This document shows, in pieces, positions 26,025 to 33,727 of a stretch of DNA of 64,000 bases. A program made the translations under genes and the position numbers. Positions within the stretch are counted from its first letter, which is position 1, and each line of letters begins with the position of its first letter. The stretch spans positions 1 to 64,000 of the forward strand of contig NZ_LBMK01000009.1 in assembly GCF_001005295.1 (NCBI RefSeq), read 5' to 3'. The DNA comes from Streptomyces yangpuensis. GTDB taxonomy: Bacteria > Actinomycetota > Actinomycetes > Streptomycetales > Streptomycetaceae. The notes beneath the pieces were generated by a model that was not told the DNA's origin, searched no databases, and was given only the letters and a program-made list of their open reading frames with translations.

Positions 26025-26650
26025 GGACGCCGAGGACGCTGGTGGTGGGCGCGCAGGCGCTGCTGGTCGAGCTGGACTCGGCGGAGGAGGTCGCCGCGCT
26101 CCACGCCGAGCTGCTGCGCCGCCGGGACGCGGGTGCCCTGGGGCCCGTACGGGACCTCGTACCGGCGGCCCGGACCGTCCTGCTGGACGGCGTACGGGAT
26201 CCGGCCGCGCTCGGGGCCCGGATCGCCTCCTGGGAGGTCCCGCCGCTCACCCGCCGGGAAGGCCCGCTGGTCACGGTCGCGGTCCGCTTCGACGGGCCCG
26301 ACCTGGCGGAGGTGGCCCGGCTGTGGGGCGTGGCCGCCGGGGAGGTGCCGGGCATCGTCGCCGCGATCGAGTTCCGGGTGGCCTTCTGCGGGTTCGCGCC
26401 GGGCTTCGGTTATCTGACGGGGCTGCCGGAGCGGCTGCACGTACCGCGCCGGGAGACCCCGCGCACGGCCGTCCCGGCGGGTTCGCTGGCACTGGCGGGC
26501 GAGTACGCCGGGGTGTACCCGCGCTCCTCCCCCGGCGGCTGGCAGCTGATCGGCTCCACCGACGCGGTGCTCTGGGACCCGGAGCGGGAACCGGCGGCGC
26601 TGTTCGCCCCGGGGGTCCGGGTGCGGTTCGTACAGGAGGAGCGGGCGTGA
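26021..26650 (+). CDS. pxpB: 5-oxoprolinase subunit B (KipI family)
   Basis: A 209-residue KipI/allophanate-hydrolase subunit-1-like protein that pairs with PxpC as the ATP-using half of 5-oxoprolinase. Typical blocks are VAFCGFAPGFGYLTGLPERLHVPRRETPRTAVPAGSLALAGEYAGVYPRSSPGGWQLIG. GTG start at 26021 overlaps the pxpA stop; the 3' end overlaps pxpC by 4 bp. All three genes are translationally coupled. Confidence 0.93.
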   Translation: MRTPRTLVVGAQALLVELDSAEEVAALHAELLRRRDAGALGPVRDLVPAARTVLLDGVRDPAALGARIASWEVPPLTRREGPLVTVAVRFDGPDLAEVARLWGVAAGEVPGIVAAIEFRVAFCGFAPGFGYLTGLPERLHVPRRETPRTAVPAGSLALAGEYAGVYPRSSPGGWQLIGSTDAVLWDPEREPAALFAPGVRVRFVQEERA

Positions 26651-27513
26651 CCGGACTGCTGGTGGTGCGGGCGGGTGCGCTGACGACGGTCCAGGACCGG
26701 GGCCGTCCGGGGTACGCGCACCTGGGGGTCCCCCGCTCGGGGGCGCTGGACACGGCGGCGTACGCGCTGGCGAACCGGCTGCTCGGTAACCCGCCGGACG
26801 CGGCGGTGCTGGAGACGACCCTGGACGGGGTGTCGCTGCGGGCGCTGGCCGCGACGGTCGTGGCGGTCACGGGCGCGCCCTGTCCGGTACGGGTCTCCGG
26901 GCGCCCGGTGGCCTGGGGAGCACCGGTCGGGCTGCCGGCCGGGGCGGAGCTGGAGGTGGGCCGGGCGGAGTCGGGCCTGCGCGGCTACGTCGCGGTCCGG
27001 GGAGGCCTGGCGGTCCCGCCGGTCCTGGGCAGTCGCTCGACGGACCTGCTGTCGGGCCTCGGGCCGGCGGTCCTGACGGCCGGGACGACGCTTGCGGTGG
27101 GCCCCGCCGGGCCGGACCCGGTGGCCGGCGCGGACGCGTACGGGCTGCCCGCGGCGCCGTCGGAGCTGGTGCTGCCGCTGCGGCTCGGACCGCGGGCGGA
27201 CTGGTTCACCGGGGCGTCCCTCGCCGGGCTGTGGCGCTCGGCGTTCCGGGTGTCGCCGAGCTCCAACCGGATCGGGCTGCGCACGGAGGGCGGGTCCGCG
27301 CTGGTACGCGCGCGGGCCGGGGAGCTGCCCAGCGAGGGCATGGTGCTCGGCGCGGTCCAGGTGCCCCCGGACGGCCTGCCGGTGGTGTTCCTGGCCGACC
27401 ATCCGGTGACCGGCGGCTATCCGGTGGTCGGGGTGGTCGGTCCGGGCCCGGCGCTGGACGCGGCGGCGCAGGCCCGGCCGGGCACTCCGGTCAGGTTCGT
27501 ACGGGCCCGGTGA
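26647..27513 (+). CDS. pxpC: 5-oxoprolinase subunit C (KipA family)
   Basis: A 288-residue KipA/biotin-dependent carboxylase-like subunit, the last of the pxpABC set. Family signatures are TTVQDRGRPGYAHLGVPRSGALD, ANRLLGNPPDAAVLE, and the late GMVLGAVQVPPDGLPVVFLADHPVTGGYPVVG. The GTG start at 26647 overlaps pxpB. The last five codons and the stop are duplicated immediately downstream. Confidence 0.93.
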   Translation: MTGLLVVRAGALTTVQDRGRPGYAHLGVPRSGALDTAAYALANRLLGNPPDAAVLETTLDGVSLRALAATVVAVTGAPCPVRVSGRPVAWGAPVGLPAGAELEVGRAESGLRGYVAVRGGLAVPPVLGSRSTDLLSGLGPAVLTAGTTLAVGPAGPDPVAGADAYGLPAAPSELVLPLRLGPRADWFTGASLAGLWRSAFRVSPSSNRIGLRTEGGSALVRARAGELPSEGMVLGAVQVPPDGLPVVFLADHPVTGGYPVVGVVGPGPALDAAAQARPGTPVRFVRAR

Positions 27514-27533
27514 CCTTCGTACGGGCCCGGTGA
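27496..27533. repeat. 20-bp-period tandem duplication across the pxpC stop codon
   Basis: TTCGTACGGGCCCGGTGA is present at 27496-27513 and again at 27516-27533. The first copy encodes the pxpC C-terminus (FVRAR, stop). The second copy, after CC, lies outside the gene in a different frame. It is likely a replication-slippage duplication. Confidence 0.9.
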
Positions 27534-27606
27534 AACGCTTTCGGGGGCTGCGGCCAAGTACGGGGTGAGGGGGCCGACGGGGTCCCCGGTGCAGGGGAGG
27601 AACCGG

Positions 27607-28179
27607 GTGCACAGCCCACGACACGAGACCGGCCCGCCGGATCTCACCACGGCCGAGGGATTCGGGACGTTCTACGAGGACCACATCGACGCCGTGCTCG
27701 GCTTCGTCACCCGCCGGGTCGCAGATCCGCACCTGGCGGCCGACCTGACGGCGGACATCTTCCTCGCGGCGATGGGTTCGGCCGGCACGTACCGGGGTCA
27801 CAGGGGAGTCCCGGTCGCCTGGCTGTTCGGAATCGCCCGGAACGTCCTGGCCGGGCATGCCCGCGGGAAGGCGCGGGAGAGCGGCGCGCTGGCGCGGCTG
27901 AGCGGTCGGCGGCTGCTGGACGACGAGGACGTCGCCGCGCTGGAGGAGCGCATCGACGCCCAGCGGGCCTTCCGGGACCTGGCCGCGCGCCACGCCGCCC
28001 TGTCCGAGCCGCTGCGGGCCGTCCTCGACCTGGTGGTGGTGGACGAGCTCACCCCGGCCGAGGCCGCGCAGGCCCTCGGCATCAAACAGGCGACGGTCCG
28101 CGTCCGCCTGCACCGCGCCCGGCGCGCCTTGCGCGCTTCGGGCCCCGTGAGCGAGTCCCGGCTGGAGGTAGCCCGATGA
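27607..28179 (+). CDS. ECF-type RNA polymerase sigma factor
   Basis: A 190-residue sigma-70-family ECF factor. Region 2 spans about residues 18-80 (FGTFYEDHIDAVLGFVTRRV, DLTADIFLAA, AWLFGIARNVLAGHARGK). Region 4 spans about 120-175 (RAVLDLVVVDELTPAEAAQALGIKQATVRVRLHRARRALR). The GTG at 27607 is chosen because GGGGAGG lies seven bases upstream; the ORF's upstream ATG at 27565 lacks a ribosome site. It overlaps the next gene by 4 bp. That gene is a probable membrane partner, so the sigma factor may answer an extracytoplasmic signal. Confidence 0.9.
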   Translation: MHSPRHETGPPDLTTAEGFGTFYEDHIDAVLGFVTRRVADPHLAADLTADIFLAAMGSAGTYRGHRGVPVAWLFGIARNVLAGHARGKARESGALARLSGRRLLDDEDVAALEERIDAQRAFRDLAARHAALSEPLRAVLDLVVVDELTPAEAAQALGIKQATVRVRLHRARRALRASGPVSESRLEVAR

Positions 28180-29204
28180 GCAGCAGGCCCCGCGGCTTCG
28201 AGAACCGCCTGAAGGCGGCCCTGCTGGCCCGCCTCCCGGAGACCCCGCCCCCGACGCCGGCCCGCTCCTTCGCCCGCCGCTACGGCGTCCCCCTCGCGGT
28301 GGGCGTGGCGACGGTGGCAGTCGCCGCGGTGATGACCGTGCCCGGGAGCACCCGCGACGGCTCCCGGCCCGCCGACGGCCCCACGGGAACGCCCAGCCCG
28401 TCGGCCACGGGCGCGCCCGAGATCAGGAAGGACCCGGACGGCACAGTGCGGTTCGGAATGCCGGAGCCCGCTCAGGTCCCGGCGCTCGTGGACGCCTTGA
28501 AGAAGCTCGGCGTGCCGGCGGTGCTCGTACCGATGCGGCCTCGGTCGCAGTGCTCCGAGCCCGGCGGGGGCTACCGCGGGCCGCAGGCGGACCCCGCCGC
28601 GGAGGTCAATCAGCGCTCCGCCGACGGCTTCTCCTTCAAGGTGGACGCCAAAACGGTGCCGCCCGGGTACTCGCTCACGTTCACGTGGGCGGACTACTAC
28701 CCGTTCGGCCAGAGCCGCAGCATCGGCTACGGAGTGATCGAGACCTCCAAGGTCCCGTCCTGCCGCGTCGACTACTCCGAGGGCCTGGACGACATACTGA
28801 AGGCCGGCGCCGGCTACCCCGTGGGAGAGCCCGCCGGCACCCTCCGCATTCCTCGGCCCACGGCCGGGGAACTGCCCGAAGTGGTGCGCGGTCTGCAGGC
28901 ACAGGGGATCAGCGTGGCCGTGAGCGAGTCGAAGCCCGCGGCGGAGTGCCCGCATCCGGGTGGCGGGTACCGAGGTCCGCAGGCCGACCCCGAGGCGGAG
29001 CTGCGGGACAGGGACGACATGAACAGCCTGAAGATCAACGCCAAGACGGTTCCGCCCGGGTACACCCTCGTCTTCTCGAAGCCGGCGAACCCCTCGGACC
29101 AGGTCGGTGCCGGTGTGAAGGAGACGTCGAAGGTCACGCCCTGCGAGGTCGACTACGCCCTGGACGCTCCCCCTCCGCCGGACACTCCCCTCTCGCCTCG
29201 CTGA
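28176..29204 (+). CDS. Single-pass membrane protein, probable partner of the ECF sigma factor
   Basis: A 342-residue protein with a basic cytoplasmic N-terminus (1-35), one TM (about 36-53), a Pro/Ser/Thr linker and two tandem copies of an outer domain (about 92-200 and 222-327). Each copy has GGGYRGPQADP, then TVPPGY(S/T)L, then ETSKV and C-VDY. Paired cysteines (C126/C196 and C258/C323) could form one disulfide per repeat. Translational coupling to the sigma gene suggests an anti-sigma or signal-reading role, but no zinc-binding anti-sigma domain (HxxxCxxC) is present, so this is inference. Confidence 0.78.
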   Translation: MSSRPRGFENRLKAALLARLPETPPPTPARSFARRYGVPLAVGVATVAVAAVMTVPGSTRDGSRPADGPTGTPSPSATGAPEIRKDPDGTVRFGMPEPAQVPALVDALKKLGVPAVLVPMRPRSQCSEPGGGYRGPQADPAAEVNQRSADGFSFKVDAKTVPPGYSLTFTWADYYPFGQSRSIGYGVIETSKVPSCRVDYSEGLDDILKAGAGYPVGEPAGTLRIPRPTAGELPEVVRGLQAQGISVAVSESKPAAECPHPGGGYRGPQADPEAELRDRDDMNSLKINAKTVPPGYTLVFSKPANPSDQVGAGVKETSKVTPCEVDYALDAPPPPDTPLSPR

Positions 29205-29238
29205 CCCCCCGCGCGCCCGGATCCGGCAGGACGGGCCG

Positions 29239-29332
29239 TCCGCCCCGGCCCCGCCACGAGGGTCGGGGCGGAGCCGTGCCCGCGTGCGGGAACGCGCGCG
29301 CCCGGGCTCCGTCGTCACGGGGCCCGGGCGCG
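29239..29332. terminator. Two successive stem-loops between convergent genes
   Basis: First stem: TCCGCCCCG (29239-29247) with CGGGGCGGA (29264-29272). Second stem: CGCGCCCGGGC (29297-29307) with GCCCGGGCGCG (29322-29332). Both lie in the 150-bp convergent gap and could each end one transcript. Confidence 0.7.
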
Positions 29333-29354
29333 GGGGTTCGGCTTCCCGGGGGCG

Positions 29355-30752
29355 CTACACGGCCGACTCCGGGGCGATGCGGCTGCGGACCGCGGACTGT
29401 ACGTCCTCCTCCTCCGCGGGGTCCGACGCCAGGCGGCGCAGGCGCGGGGCGACCCGGGCGTCGGCGGTCTCGGCGTGGCGGGCGGCCACCTCGCGGGTGG
29501 TCTCCTCGCAGTCCCAGAGGCATTCGACGGCGAAGCCGGCCGCGAAGGACGGGTCGGTGCTGGCGAGGGCCCGCGCGGCCCGGCCGCGCAGGTGGGACGA
29601 GGACGTCTCGCGGTAGACGTGGCGCAGTACGGGCGCCGCGCAGCCGATGGCGAGCCGGCCGGCCCCGTCGACCAGGGCGAACAGCCGCTGGGTGTCGGGG
29701 CCCGAGCCGCGGACGGTGGACCGCAGGGCGCTCAGGACCAGGGGTGCGTCCTCGGCCCCGCCCCGGGCGGCCAGGACGGCCGCGGCGGCCTCGCCGAGGG
29801 CGTCGGGCCGGTGGACCCAGCGCCGGGCGCGTTCGACGGCCTCCGGGCCGCACATGCGCTCGTACGCGGCCACGGCGGGCTCGTCGGCGGCGGCTTCGAT
29901 GAGGTCCAGCACGGCCGGGTTGTCCGGCTCGGCGAGGACCAGGTGGTGCAGGGCGGTGGCCCGGGCGGCCTCCCCGTCGGCGCCGGCGGCGGCCGCGAGG
30001 ATGGCGGAGCGGTCCTCGGGCTGGGCCACGGCGGCCAGACAGCGGGCGGCGGGCACGTGCAGCGGGGTGCCGCGGCGCAGGCCCTCGGCGGCCCAGTCGA
30101 ACACGGCCTGGACGCCCCAGCCGGGCCGGGGGCCGCTCGGGGTCAGCTGCCGCTGCCAGCGGTCGAAGGAGCCCTGCCTACGGGCGGCGCTCAAGCGCTC
30201 CCCGTACAGCGGGGACTCCTCCCACAGGCACCACGGCCGGGGCTCGTAGGCGTCGCGGACGGCGGCGGCAAGCCGCGCCTCACCCTCCGCGGTGGCGGGG
30301 AAGCGGGCGAGGACGGGTGCGGCCAGTGACCGCAGTCCCTCGTCGTCGTCGCGCAGGGCGAGCTCGTCGAGGGCCCACGCCCAGTTGGCTCCGGACGCGG
30401 CGTAGCGGCGCAGCAGCATGAGCGCGTCGTCGCGTCCGTACGAGGCCAGGTGGCCCAGGACGGACAGGGCGAGGCCCGTGCGGTGGTCCGTGTCGTCGAC
30501 GAGGTCGTCGGCGCCGAAGAGGTGGCTCTCGATCTCGCCGAGGGGGCCGTCGAGGTCCAGGTAGAGCCTGGCGTAGTACAGCGAGCGGTTCTCGACCTGC
30601 CAGTCCTGGCGCGGATCACGGAGCACGCACTGGTTGAGGGCCGCGAGGGCCTCCGCCCTGGGCGCCGCGAGTGCGTGCAGCGTGCCGTCGCCACGGCCCC
30701 GCTGGAGGAGGCCGAGCAGGGTACCGCTCGGCGCTATGACTGGTTCGAACAT
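29355..30752 (-). CDS. HEAT-like repeat protein, unknown function, 465 aa
   Basis: No enzymatic motif recognised. The protein is an all-alpha solenoid rich in Ala/Leu/Arg helices. Repeat-like helices include RTGLALSVLGHLASYGRDDALMLLRRYA, AARCLAAVAQPEDRSAILAAAAG and LRGRAARALASTDPSFAAGFAVE. An aromatic central block (EPRPWCLWEESPLYGERLS) interrupts the solenoid. The ATG has GAGG eight bases upstream. A possible 20-residue peptide gene lies 46 bp upstream on the same strand. HEAT proteins of this sort usually bind a partner or assist modification; no direct evidence here. Confidence 0.78.
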   Translation of the reverse strand: MFEPVIAPSGTLLGLLQRGRGDGTLHALAAPRAEALAALNQCVLRDPRQDWQVENRSLYYARLYLDLDGPLGEIESHLFGADDLVDDTDHRTGLALSVLGHLASYGRDDALMLLRRYAASGANWAWALDELALRDDDEGLRSLAAPVLARFPATAEGEARLAAAVRDAYEPRPWCLWEESPLYGERLSAARRQGSFDRWQRQLTPSGPRPGWGVQAVFDWAAEGLRRGTPLHVPAARCLAAVAQPEDRSAILAAAAGADGEAARATALHHLVLAEPDNPAVLDLIEAAADEPAVAAYERMCGPEAVERARRWVHRPDALGEAAAAVLAARGGAEDAPLVLSALRSTVRGSGPDTQRLFALVDGAGRLAIGCAAPVLRHVYRETSSSHLRGRAARALASTDPSFAAGFAVECLWDCEETTREVAARHAETADARVAPRLRRLASDPAEEEDVQSAVRSRIAPESAV

Positions 30753-30798
30753 GGGAATGGCCTCAAATCAAGCTGGGGACGCAACCGGGAATCGGGAT

Positions 30799-30861
30799 TC
30801 ACAGGGCCGCGTAACAGCATGTGAGGACGTCCGCCGTCTTGTTCCGCTCGATGTAGACCAT
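30799..30861 (-). CDS. Possible small peptide gene, 20 aa, with Cys-Cys near the C-terminus
   Basis: Reading back from 30861 gives ATG...TGA encoding MVYIERNK then TADVLTCCYAAL. Seventeen of the 19 codons after ATG end in G or C while second positions are AT-rich, the coding signature of this genome. GAGAAGG lies just before the ATG (close spacing), and no stop interrupts the frame for at least 15 codons upstream, so the true N-terminus may differ. It precedes the HEAT-like gene by 46 bp on the same strand. Could be a leader or modified peptide; unproven. Confidence 0.4.
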   Translation of the reverse strand: MVYIERNKTADVLTCCYAAL

Positions 30862-31072
30862 TGCCTTCTCACTCTCGTCGGTGGTTCGTGACCAGGGGTG
30901 GCCGGACCGGGGCCGGACACCCTGTGTGTCCTGCCCGTCTGCCCGTCCCCCGTGCTCGCGAATCGAATCCGACGCCATGATGACCCAGCCGGTTTGTGCG
31001 CCGCGACCACATTTACGGCCGCCGTGACCAACCTGTGAGCTCTGCGCCGGTCGTGGCCCGGCAAAAAGCGGA
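30862..31072. other. Intergenic, remainder of the gap before the ankyrin gene
   Basis: With 30753-30798 this completes a 320-bp gap. Besides the possible small peptide frame I see no gene, repeat or strong hairpin. The region around 30990-31040 is less GC-rich and could hold the promoter for the leftward peptide/HEAT unit. Confidence 0.4.
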
Positions 31073-31489
31073 CTACTCGGCTCCGAAGAGTTCCAGCAGG
31101 TCGGCCTTGGCGAACATGCGCGCCGTGTCCACCGCGGAGGGGGTTCCGGCGTTCGGGTCGGCCCCTCCGGCGAGCAGGGCGCGGATCACCGCCCCCTCCC
31201 CCTTGAAGACCGCACCGGCGAGCGGGGTCTGGCCGCGGTCGTTGGCACGGTCGGCCTCGGCGCCGCGGGCCAGCAGTGCCGTGACGGTGTCGGCGTGGCC
31301 GTGGTAGGCGGCGAGCATGACGAGGGTGTCGCCGCGGTCATTGGTGAGGTTCGCCGGGACCCCGGCGTCGAGGTACGCGGCGAGCTGCGCGCTCTCGCCC
31401 TGACGGGCGAGGTCGAAGATCTTGGTCGCCAGTTCGATGACGTCCTCGTCGGGACCCTCCGGGGAGGCGCCTTCGGTGTGCTCGCTCAT
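31073..31489 (-). CDS. Ankyrin-repeat protein, 138 aa
   Basis: A small soluble protein made of about three ankyrin repeats: QLAAYLDAGVPANLTNDRGDTLVMLAAYHGHADTVTALLARGAEADRANDRGQTPLAGAVFKGEGAVIRALLAGGADPN. It has an acidic N-terminal tail and a short C-terminal helix. Probably a protein-interaction module; no partner is evident. Divergent from smeA. Confidence 0.88.
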   Translation of the reverse strand: MSEHTEGASPEGPDEDVIELATKIFDLARQGESAQLAAYLDAGVPANLTNDRGDTLVMLAAYHGHADTVTALLARGAEADRANDRGQTPLAGAVFKGEGAVIRALLAGGADPNAGTPSAVDTARMFAKADLLELFGAE

Positions 31490-31789
31490 CGCGCGTACCG
31501 CCTTTCACTCGGTGCTGGCATGAAGCTTCCCCGGGCCGTGCGGGCAGGGGTGCACGGCACTGCGGCCGTACGGGTGAATCGCCAGAGTAGCGCCCTGGCC
31601 TGCGCATGTCCGGGCCGGTCCGAGGGATGGATCACCCCGGACCCCCTGCGCGGCTGGCGCGCCACCCGGGCTGAGCCGGTCAAGTGAAAAACCCACAGAT
31701 TCACCCATATGCACCTTTTTTCGCATTGATACTTCCTGTGAGCCTGGAACAACTGATGGTGACTGTCCCCACCAACCAGGAGAACCCCC
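31490..31789. other. Divergent regulatory gap upstream of smeA
   Basis: The segment 31680-31745 is markedly AT-richer than its surroundings (runs of A and T, CATATG, TTGATACT), consistent with a regulated promoter. In S. coelicolor smeA-sffA is sporulation-controlled. AGTGA (31683-31687) and TCACC (31699-31703) face each other but with wider spacing than a BldD site. I could not identify a WhiA box with certainty. Confidence 0.45.
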
Positions 31790-31984
31790 ATGGTCCTGTC
31801 CATCTCAGGTGTGGTCCTGCTCGGCATCATCTGCTTCCTGTTCTTCAAGAAGGACGGGATGAAGCTGACCCACGCGTTCGTCTGCTCGCTCTTCGGCTTC
31901 TTCCTCGCCGGCTCCGCCATCGCCCCGAGCATCACGGCGAGCACAGCGAGCCTCGCGAGCCTGCTCGGCGGGATCAAGCTCTAG
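31790..31984 (+). CDS. smeA: Sporulation small membrane protein SmeA
   Basis: A 64-residue protein with two predicted TM segments (about 4-19, SISGVVLLGIICFLFF, and 29-46, FVCSLFGFFLAGSAIAPS) separated by KKDGMK. In S. coelicolor SmeA localises to sporulation septa and recruits the DNA translocase-like SffA. CCAGGAGA precedes the ATG with normal spacing, and sffA follows after 68 bp. Identification rests on size, sequence feel and the sffA neighbour. Confidence 0.85.
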   Translation: MVLSISGVVLLGIICFLFFKKDGMKLTHAFVCSLFGFFLAGSAIAPSITASTASLASLLGGIKL

Positions 31985-32052
31985 CCGCCCCCGAGCAGGA
32001 ACCCCAGCCCCACCCGGAACAACGCTCACGACCACAACTCCAGGAGACGCCC

Positions 32053-33621
32053 GTGGCCCGGCGCCCACTTCCCCGCATTCTCAGCAGCGGCACCGCGTCG
32101 CTGGCCCGGGGCCGCGACTTCGCTCGCACGGCCGCCGACAGTGCCACGGACGTCCTCCATCCGCTCCTCGTCATCGGGCGCGGCCTGCGCGTCCTGGCCG
32201 CGGCCGGGCGGCGCAAATGGGCCGAGACCCCCAAGGACAAGCGCGGTCCCGCCCTGTTCCTGGGCGCCGCCTGCGTCCTCGTGGTCGCACTCGTCCCCTA
32301 CGGGCCGCTGCTCGCCCTGATCACCCTCATGGCGGCCGCGGCCTGGCACGGGCGCGACCGCACCCCCGCGAAGACCGGCCCCAGCGACACCGAGGCCGAA
32401 CGGCTCGGCTCCCTCTACGAAGCCCTCGTGCCGTACTTCTCCATCCCCGACGACCCCAGTCCGCTCTTCGCCCACGGCGGGGAGTGGGACAAGGCCTTCA
32501 GCGGCTACGAGTTCGACGAGGCGGGCCGGATCACCCGGCTCCACATCCGCTACCCGGCGTACTTCACCGACGGCGAGGCCGCCTCACGGGCCCGGATCGA
32601 GGCACTGCTGCACGCCAAGTCCGGACGCGGCCGGGAGTACCTCTTCGACTGGGACGAGGAGGGCAACCGGCTCGACCTCAGCGTGCTTCCGGCGCTGCCG
32701 ACGGGCATCGCCGCCCAGCCGTTCGTCACCTCCCCGGGCGAGAGCGTGCTCGGCTTCACCGACTCCGCCACCGTGCAGCGCACCCTGCCCGTACTGGACG
32801 GCGACCTGCCCCGCGACGTCCCCCCGGTCGTCTGGCGCACCGGCCCCCGCTCCACCGAACCCCACCTGCTCGCCGTCGGCCAGCCGGGCAGCGGCACCTC
32901 CACCCTGCTCCGTTCCCTCGCCCTGCAGGCCCTGCGGCACGGCGGCGACGTCCTGATCGTCGACGGCGGCGGCACCGGCGAGTACGCCTGCCTGACCGGC
33001 CGCAGCGGGGTCCTCGCCGTGGAGTGCGGGCCGGTCGGCGCGGTCGCCACGCTGGAGTGGGCCGCGCAGGAGACCGAACGCCGGCTCATCGCCATCCACC
33101 GGGCCCGCGAGACCGGCCGGCCCGCGCCGGAGGACACCCGGCGCCCGCTGTGGATCCTGCTGGACCAGCCGAGCGTGCTGGCGCACCTCGCGGTGGCCGA
33201 GGGCGGGCCCGATCCGATGAACCACCTGCAGGTTCCACTGCGGCACGGCCGGCCGGCGCACGTCACGGTGGCGGTGGCCGAGCAGTTCGACCACCTGGAG
33301 GTGCTGCACGACGCCGTGTGGCAGCACACCCGTGCACGGATCGTGCTCGGTCCGGCGGGGACCCAGCAGATCACCGACGTGCTGGGGCTGCCGCCGCACA
33401 CCACGCCCACGGCGCAGGTGCCGCCGGGGCGCGGGTACGCCCGGCTGGGCACCGGGCCGGTGCACCGGCTCCAGGTGCCGGCCACCCCGGACCCCTACGA
33501 CGAGGGCACGCATCCGGCGCACCGGCAGGCCGTGCTCGATCTCCTGCCGGAGCGGCAGCAGGGGCCCGCGCCGGGGGCGGCGCTGGCGAAGGCGTTCCAG
33601 GGGCAGGCGCCGGAGAGCTAG
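32053..33621 (+). CDS. sffA: SffA, FtsK/SpoIIIE-related protein of sporulation septa
   Basis: A 522-residue protein with two hydrophobic spans (about residues 61-98, ALFLGAACVLVVALVPYGPLLALITLMAAAAW) and a C-terminal P-loop domain related to FtsK/SpoIIIE. In S. coelicolor SffA acts with SmeA in chromosome segregation and septation during sporulation. The P-loop reads GQPGSGTST (276-284), with Thr282 in place of the catalytic lysine, and the Walker B-like WILLDQPS has Gln after Asp, so ATPase activity is doubtful. GTG start behind CAGGAGA. The stop codon lies inside a perfect palindrome. Confidence 0.87.
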   Translation: MARRPLPRILSSGTASLARGRDFARTAADSATDVLHPLLVIGRGLRVLAAAGRRKWAETPKDKRGPALFLGAACVLVVALVPYGPLLALITLMAAAAWHGRDRTPAKTGPSDTEAERLGSLYEALVPYFSIPDDPSPLFAHGGEWDKAFSGYEFDEAGRITRLHIRYPAYFTDGEAASRARIEALLHAKSGRGREYLFDWDEEGNRLDLSVLPALPTGIAAQPFVTSPGESVLGFTDSATVQRTLPVLDGDLPRDVPPVVWRTGPRSTEPHLLAVGQPGSGTSTLLRSLALQALRHGGDVLIVDGGGTGEYACLTGRSGVLAVECGPVGAVATLEWAAQETERRLIAIHRARETGRPAPEDTRRPLWILLDQPSVLAHLAVAEGGPDPMNHLQVPLRHGRPAHVTVAVAEQFDHLEVLHDAVWQHTRARIVLGPAGTQQITDVLGLPPHTTPTAQVPPGRGYARLGTGPVHRLQVPATPDPYDEGTHPAHRQAVLDLLPERQQGPAPGAALAKAFQGQAPES

Positions 33622-33653
33622 CCCTGGCCCGGCCCGGGCCGGGCCAGGGCTAG
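33618..33653. terminator. 36-bp perfect palindrome spanning the sffA stop codon
   Basis: The 36 bases from CTAG (33618) to CTAG (33653) equal their own reverse complement without a mismatch or spacer, centred on GGCCCGGGCC. The left CTAG contains the sffA TAG stop. As RNA it forms a stem of up to 16 bp with a 4-base loop, a probable terminator for sffA and for the converging MocR gene. Confidence 0.85.
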
Positions 33654-33727
33654 GTGGGGTGGGGCTCCCGATGTCGTCGGCTCCCGTGCTCTGCGCGCAT
33701 CCGCCGCTCGGTCTCGTGCATCCCGCG

